From the NCBI RefSeq assembly GCF_001570725.1, contig NZ_BCNV01000005.1, forward strand, positions 372,001 through 436,000: a stretch of DNA of 64,000 bases, read 5' to 3'. The notes beneath the pieces were generated by a model. It was not told the origin of the DNA and ran no database searches. It saw only the letters and a program-made list of their open reading frames with translations. Below, one piece after another: positions 59,370 to 64,000 of this stretch; positions within the stretch are counted from its first letter, which is position 1; each line of letters begins with the position of its first letter. The DNA is from Paenibacillus amylolyticus (GTDB taxonomy: Bacteria; Bacillota; Bacilli; Paenibacillales; Paenibacillaceae). The translations under genes and the position numbers were made by a program.

Positions 59370-60920
59370 CTACCCCTGCATCGTCTTATTCTGAAAAGCG
59401 GCGATATCCGCATACTCCTCTTCAAACTTACGGGAGATGCGGATGAAGATCGGCAGCAGCTCCCGGTAGACGCGGACACTGTCCGGATCAGGCTGGTGCC
59501 GATGCGTTGATCCAATCATGCCGGAGACGGCACTCAGGGAATCGATGCGGCCCAGAGCATACAAGCCCAGTACAGCTGCGCCGAGACAGGAGCTTTCAAT
59601 ACTTTCGGGGATGATGACATCCTGATCGAAAATATCAGCCATCATCTGTCGCCACAACTCAGAGCGGGCGAAGCCGCCTGTGGCTTGGATTTTTTTCGGC
59701 CGACCGATCTTTTCTTCAATCGCCAGCATGACCGTGTACAGGTTGAACAATACACCTTCGAGCGCAGCGCGAATCATATGTTCTTTCTTATGATGCAGCG
59801 TCAGGCCGAAGAATGAGCCGCGTGCGTTCGGATTCCAGAGCGGAGCCCGCTCACCTGTCATGTACGGATGGAACAAGAGACCTTCCGAACCCGGAGGTAC
59901 ATTTTCGGCGACACGAGTGAGCACTTCATATGGATCGATGCCAAGTCGCTTGGCCGTCTCCACCTCGGAAGCCGCAAACTCGTCCCGAATCCAGCGGAAA
60001 ATAACACCGCCATTGTTCACCGGTCCGCCAATGACCCAGGCATCCTCTGTGAGCGCATAACAGAAAAAGCGTCCTTTTGGATCGGTCACCGGTTTGTCTA
60101 CGACTGTACGAATCGCTCCACTGGTACCAATGGTCACGGCCACGACGCCTGGATCAATGGCGTTCACGCCCAGATTGGAGAGCACACCATCACTTGCACC
60201 GATGACAAACGGTGTGGTGACCGCAATGCCCATCTCCTTGGCGTACTCCGGGTGCAACCCATGTTTCAGCACATGAGTGGTTGGAACCAATCGGGACAGG
60301 TGTTCCGGCGTAATACCTGCTACATGTAGCGCTTCTGCATCCCAGTTGAGTTTTTCCAGATTCATAAGTCCGGTGGCGGAGGCCATCGAGTGGTCGATGA
60401 CGTATTCAGAGAATAATTTATAGAAGACATATTCTTTCATGGATATGAATTTGTGCGTCTGTTGGAACAGTTCCGGTTGATCCCGAGTGAGCCACATGAT
60501 CTTGGTGAGGGGGGACATCGGATGAATCGGCGTACCTGTTCTCAAATAGATTTCGTGACCATTCATCTCGGATTTGAGTGCTTCGGTCCACTCGGCACTG
60601 CGATTATCTGCCCATGTCATGGCCCGCATCAGCGGTTTGCCGTGTTGATCGACTGGCAGAATGCTGTGCATGGCCGAACTGAAGGATACAAACAGGATGT
60701 CTTCTGGCTTCACTCCCGCTTTGGAAGTGGCCTGTTTAACGGATTCGATGACTGCTTTGAAAATATCTTCCGCATCCTGCTCCGCAATCGCAGGTGTGGG
60801 GGTGTGCAGCGGATAATCGGCACTGCCTTGTGCCACAATGGTTCCGTTCTGTTCGAACAAGACGGCCTTGGTGGAGGTCGTGCCGATATCTACGCCGATC
60901 ATATAGGGTGAAGAAGCCAT
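59370..60920 (-). CDS. gntK: Gluconokinase, FGGY family
   Basis: 516 residues of the FGGY carbohydrate kinase family. The N-terminus MIGVDIGTTSTKAVLF is the phosphate-1 motif, SFSSAMHSILPVD and MTWADNRS are typical of the gluconokinase branch, and the C-terminal ATP domain contains TIGTSGAIRTV and QATGGFARSELWRQ. Length and sequence agree with Bacillus GntK. It phosphorylates D-gluconate to 6-phosphogluconate in the cytosol, but a related sugar acid or polyol kinase cannot be excluded. GAAAGAGGGATGAT precedes ATG 60920. The leader contains copy C of the structured element. A CUT1 transporter lies upstream on the same strand. Confidence 0.85.
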   Translation of the reverse strand: MASSPYMIGVDIGTTSTKAVLFEQNGTIVAQGSADYPLHTPTPAIAEQDAEDIFKAVIESVKQATSKAGVKPEDILFVSFSSAMHSILPVDQHGKPLMRAMTWADNRSAEWTEALKSEMNGHEIYLRTGTPIHPMSPLTKIMWLTRDQPELFQQTHKFISMKEYVFYKLFSEYVIDHSMASATGLMNLEKLNWDAEALHVAGITPEHLSRLVPTTHVLKHGLHPEYAKEMGIAVTTPFVIGASDGVLSNLGVNAIDPGVVAVTIGTSGAIRTVVDKPVTDPKGRFFCYALTEDAWVIGGPVNNGGVIFRWIRDEFAASEVETAKRLGIDPYEVLTRVAENVPPGSEGLLFHPYMTGERAPLWNPNARGSFFGLTLHHKKEHMIRAALEGVLFNLYTVMLAIEEKIGRPKKIQATGGFARSELWRQMMADIFDQDVIIPESIESSCLGAAVLGLYALGRIDSLSAVSGMIGSTHRHQPDPDSVRVYRELLPIFIRISRKFEEEYADIAAFQNKTMQG

Positions 60921-60944
60921 TTTATCATCCCTCTTTCTTGAATA

Positions 60945-61095
60945 TAAGTGAATGAATGCCGTTACACGTTAACACTTCGGGTACAGAAAGCCTTCCGATT
61001 GCCGTTATCCCCAAATTTCTTTGATCCCCTCTTCAAAGGGAGAAATTTGGTTATAAATGCGACATTTCATTTCTCCAGGCCCTTTCTATCCCCTG
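60945..61095 (-). promoter_or_regulatory. Structured leader element, copy C
   Basis: On the minus strand an inner hairpin TCCCTTTGAAGAGGGGA lies inside a perfect outer stem CCAAATTTCT/AGAAATTTGG. The conserved GGGGATAACGGCAATCGGAAGG and TTCTGTACCCGAAGTG blocks follow (each quoted in part elsewhere). It ends about 25 bases before the gntK start. The outer stem differs in sequence from copies A and B but keeps pairing. Confidence 0.65.
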
Positions 61096-61193
61096 CGCGC
61101 ACGTGGTGCTATTCATCCAACTTATATGGCATCTGTTATTTCATCTATAGATAAGAATATCAGACTTGAGGGATGGATCAAAATGCCAGAATC

Positions 61194-62021
61194 TTAATCC
61201 TTCACTGCCCCTGCGGCAATATCCGAGATAAACTGGCGGCTGATGAACAGGAACATAACGATGAGCGGAATGACGGCAAGCAACGTACCTGCGATGACCA
61301 TTGCATAGTCTGTGTTATACAATCCGTTCAATTGAGACAACGCAATCTGCAACGTGTATTTGCGTTCATCTGTCAGGACGATCAAAGGCCACAGATAATC
61401 ATTCCATACACCAATAAAGGTAAACGCGCCGAGGAAAGCAAATGCAGGTCGCAAAATCGGCAACGCCACGTTCCAATAGAGTCGGAAGAAATTACAGCCG
61501 TCGATCCGGCCCGCATCCAGTAGATCGTTCGGAATCGACTCTGTTGCATACTGGCGAATCCAGAAAATGCCGAAGGCATTCACCATGCCCGGTATGATGA
61601 GGGCTTTGAAGGAACCGACCCAGCCGAACGTTGCCATGAGCACGAAGGAAGGCACCAGCGAGAGCTGGGAAGGTACCATCATAGTCGCGAGCAGCAGGAT
61701 GAAGAGCCACTTTTTGCCGGGAAATTCAAACTTTGCAAACGCAAACCCCGCCAGTGAGTCAAAAAACAGCACCAGGATGGTGACTAAGCCCGACACAAAC
61801 AACGTATTCAGAAAAGCGCCCCAGAAATCAATCTGCTGCAACACCCGCGTGATATTATTCCACAGTTCACCGCCGAACCAGAGCTGGGGTGGGAACTTGT
61901 AGATATCGGACGTTGTCCGGGTGGACATTACAATCAGCCAATAGAACGGGAACATGGATATGAGCATGCCCCCGATAAGACCGGTATACAACACCAGCGA
62001 TTTGAGGTGTTTGGTCGCCAT
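61194..62021 (-). CDS. CUT1 sugar ABC transporter permease, MalG type
   Basis: 275 residues, six membrane segments. The EAA loop is DLLDAGRIDGCNFFRLYWNV, ending in LPILRP, typical of MalG-like permeases. N-terminus LVLYTGLIGGMLISMFPFYW. AAGGGGGAGC precedes the ATG. The last gene of the transporter operon, 20 bases behind the MalF-type gene. The ATPase is not encoded here. Confidence 0.9.
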   Translation of the reverse strand: MATKHLKSLVLYTGLIGGMLISMFPFYWLIVMSTRTTSDIYKFPPQLWFGGELWNNITRVLQQIDFWGAFLNTLFVSGLVTILVLFFDSLAGFAFAKFEFPGKKWLFILLLATMMVPSQLSLVPSFVLMATFGWVGSFKALIIPGMVNAFGIFWIRQYATESIPNDLLDAGRIDGCNFFRLYWNVALPILRPAFAFLGAFTFIGVWNDYLWPLIVLTDERKYTLQIALSQLNGLYNTDYAMVIAGTLLAVIPLIVMFLFISRQFISDIAAGAVKD

Positions 62022-62041
62022 GTGCGCTCCCCCTTATCACA

Positions 62042-62992
62042 TCAGGATGATTTGCCTTGAACAAGCTTCCAGTTCACAATCGAGAATAGGGCGATAATGA
62101 GGAACATGCCCCAACCAACGGCAGCGCCATATCCGAAGTAATTGTTAATGAAGGATTCACGGTAGAGGTACAATACAATCGTCATGCCTGCTGCACCTGC
62201 ACCACCATCATTACCTACCAATACTTGTGGCTCGGTGAACAGCTGCATACCGCCGATCGTTGATGTAATGACCGTAAACAGGATCACAGGACGCAGCATC
62301 GGAATTGTAATTCGGAAAAAGGACTGTATCGCTGATGCGCCGTCAATCTTGGCTGCTTCGTATAACGTCTGCGGGATACTCTGAAGTCCGGCCAGATAGA
62401 TGACGGCGTTATATCCGGTCCACCGCCAGACCACCATGGAGGAGATTGCGACTTTGATGCCCCATGGTGCATTAAGCCACTCCACAACAGGTAGCCCGAC
62501 CGACTGCAACAGATAGTTGAGAAAGCCATAATTGTTGGCAAATAAAGCACCGAAGATAATGGCTACCGCCACAATGGATGTGACGTTCGGCAGGAAATAA
62601 CCGACCCGAAACAGGGTGCGGAACTTCACAAATGGTGCATGCAGCAGAAAGGCAATAATCAGGGCGAAGAAGAGCATCGGAATCGTCGAATAGATCCAGA
62701 TCATGAACGTGTTACCCACAGCTTGCCAGAACTCGGCATCGGTCAGCATGTATTTAAAATTATTAAGTCCGTTGTACGTCATGACACCGATGCCATCCCA
62801 CTTATGAAAAGCCAGATAAAGGGAGAACCCAATCGGGAACAGGCCAAATACCGCAAACAGAATATAAAACGGCGATATCGCAACATAGAGTGCACGGTGC
62901 TCCCACATTCTGGCCCACAGTGACTTCTGCCGATCCAGATCAGGTCTTGCATTTCCGGGGTCGGGAGTAAGACGAGGTTCAGTTACAGCCAT
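62042..62992 (-). CDS. CUT1 sugar ABC transporter permease, MalF type
   Basis: 316 residues, six membrane segments. A hydrophilic N-terminal tail (TEPRLTPDPGNARPDLDRQK) precedes the first helix; the EAA loop reads TLYEAAKIDGASAIQSFFRI and ends in IPMLRP. GGAGGAAT stands before ATG 62992. Second gene of the operon after the binding protein. Confidence 0.9.
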   Translation of the reverse strand: MAVTEPRLTPDPGNARPDLDRQKSLWARMWEHRALYVAISPFYILFAVFGLFPIGFSLYLAFHKWDGIGVMTYNGLNNFKYMLTDAEFWQAVGNTFMIWIYSTIPMLFFALIIAFLLHAPFVKFRTLFRVGYFLPNVTSIVAVAIIFGALFANNYGFLNYLLQSVGLPVVEWLNAPWGIKVAISSMVVWRWTGYNAVIYLAGLQSIPQTLYEAAKIDGASAIQSFFRITIPMLRPVILFTVITSTIGGMQLFTEPQVLVGNDGGAGAAGMTIVLYLYRESFINNYFGYGAAVGWGMFLIIALFSIVNWKLVQGKSS

Positions 62993-63036
62993 ATGAATTC
63001 CTCCTTTGCGGATAACGAAACCACACGTTGTTCAGG

Positions 63037-64000
63037 TTAACGCTGCAATTCACGCTCGACGCGGTGTACCGTATCTGTCCAGACCTGCTGTGGATCGGCA
63101 TTTTGCTTCGCCACATCATTCAGCCGCCGGGTGATAATGTTGTGTACGGATGGGTATCTTTCGCCAAAAAAAGCATCCGGCACTTGCTGTGCCGATTCGG
63201 CAAATACAGGGCCTGTCGCCTGTCCCCCGAAGAAAGGTTCTTCTTCTTTCATGGCAGGGTCATCAAACACACCTGGTGCAGAAGGGAACAGGTTTAATGT
63301 CTGATATTGCTCCAACTGATTCTCGGGACTTTGCAGCCAGCGAACCAGTTCAAAGGCTTCCTGAGGATGCTCACTCGACTTCAGGATGGACAAGAATGAT
63401 CCTCCGTTATTGCCATCTCCCCCTGGTGCCCGAGCAACTCGCCATTTTCCCGATGTATCCGGAGCGGCTTCCTGAAGCACTTGCTTCATCCAAACAGCGC
63501 CCACGAACGAGGCAATCTCACCATTATTCATCGCTGCGTTCCAGCCCGGAGTCCAGCCGTCTGCATTGGCAAGTAGTCCCTTCTCTTTGAAGGCAATGGA
63601 TGTATCCCAGCTTGTTCGCACCAGAGCGGAATCCATGCCGATGAATGAACCATCTGGACGGAAATAACGTTCAGCTCCTTGGGACAGCACTTGGTTGTAA
63701 ACGCTTCCAATGTTATCGGTCAGAAATACCTTGCCTCCGAATTTTTCCTTGATCTGTTCTCCGGCAGCGGCATATGCATCCCAGCTGTTAATCTGACGTG
63801 TAACGTCATCGGGATCAGATGGCAATCCTGCCTCCTTGAAGAGATCTTCACGATAGAAGAGAGCTGTCGGTCCCGTATCCATCGGGAACCCAATCATCTG
63901 TCCGCTTGGCGTAACGCCTTGCTTCCATTTCCACGGCAGATACTGGTCTTCAATATCTCCTGCACCGAGGTCATACAGATTATAGAAACGGTCCTCACTG
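63037..64000 (-). CDS. CUT1 sugar ABC transporter substrate-binding protein (5' end outside window)
   Basis: At least 321 residues; the frame is open through the right edge (upstream residues include RFYNLYDLGAGDIEDQYLPW), so the signal peptide is not visible. Family features: GFPMDTGPTALFYREDLFKE, WDAYAAAGEQIKEKFGGKVF, GEIASFVGAVWMKQVLQE, and the C-terminal HNIITRRLNDVAKQNADPQQ. This is an extracellular solute-binding protein family 1 member. It leads the operon with the two permeases. Proximity of gntK hints at a gluconate-, glucoside- or oligosaccharide-related ligand, which is inference. Confidence 0.88.
   Translation of the reverse strand, partial: SEDRFYNLYDLGAGDIEDQYLPWKWKQGVTPSGQMIGFPMDTGPTALFYREDLFKEAGLPSDPDDVTRQINSWDAYAAAGEQIKEKFGGKVFLTDNIGSVYNQVLSQGAERYFRPDGSFIGMDSALVRTSWDTSIAFKEKGLLANADGWTPGWNAAMNNGEIASFVGAVWMKQVLQEAAPDTSGKWRVARAPGGDGNNGGSFLSILKSSEHPQEAFELVRWLQSPENQLEQYQTLNLFPSAPGVFDDPAMKEEEPFFGGQATGPVFAESAQQVPDAFFGERYPSVHNIITRRLNDVAKQNADPQQVWTDTVHRVERELQR

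Overview
The window looks like chromosomal DNA of a Paenibacillus-type low-to-mid GC Gram-positive bacterium. The reasons are strong AGGAGG-type ribosome binding sites, frequent GTG and TTG starts, tight UAAUG-type gene overlaps, a PadR/HAAS pair, LspA, a TagO/WecA-type enzyme, a cydABDC operon, and many CUT1 sugar ABC and regulatory genes. I see no rRNA or tRNA genes, no CRISPR array, no insertion sequence and no prophage. The species assignment is inference from gene style, not from a marker gene.

Layout. 1-4912: end of a metal/peptide ABC operon, a TetR-NAD(P)H oxidoreductase pair with a shared operator-like motif, a kinase-fold phosphotransferase, a glycosyltransferase and a small membrane protein. 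4913-7430: an ABC-F ATPase behind a short leader ORF and a hairpin. 7611-10179: a four-gene operon with a glutathionylspermidine-synthase-like ATP-grasp enzyme and a DUF350 membrane protein. 10237-13928: nucleoside hydrolase, a PadR/HAAS pair with a near-perfect operator, a UPF0303 protein and lspA. 14245-17640: a CUT1 sugar transporter with a conserved leader element upstream and a decayed permease fragment downstream. 17805-31680: MATE exporter, AraC regulator, a two-component system with a propeller lipoprotein, trhO with a cysteine-rich regulator, an Rpn-family nuclease with 12-bp repeats, a TetR/phosphotransferase pair and a three-gene ABC importer. 31879-34482: a winged-helix regulator with an MFS transporter.

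34598-48928 is the most unusual region. Two paralogous beta-rich proteins, a very basic protein and a 502-residue protein with a 322-residue repeat tract made of only eight amino acid types lie beside three glycosyltransferase-TPR fusions. A convergent four-gene set (TPR protein, GT2, GT4, methyltransferase) follows. I read this as a surface-glycoprotein (perhaps spore-surface) structural and glycosylation locus; the assignment is inference from composition and context.

49134-55581 is the cytochrome bd operon with two TGTGA-N6-TCAC sites exactly 40 bp apart. 55804-64000 carries a TagO-like enzyme, an unknown protein, an ArsR/SnoaL divergent pair with two operators, a palindromic cluster of short repeats, gluconokinase and a second CUT1 transporter that runs off the window.

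The best candidates for something undescribed are two. One is a roughly 140-nt structured leader element in three copies (near 14245, 57780 and 60950), always in sense orientation upstream of a gene, with compensatory changes in its stems. The other is the repeat-protein/glycosylation locus.
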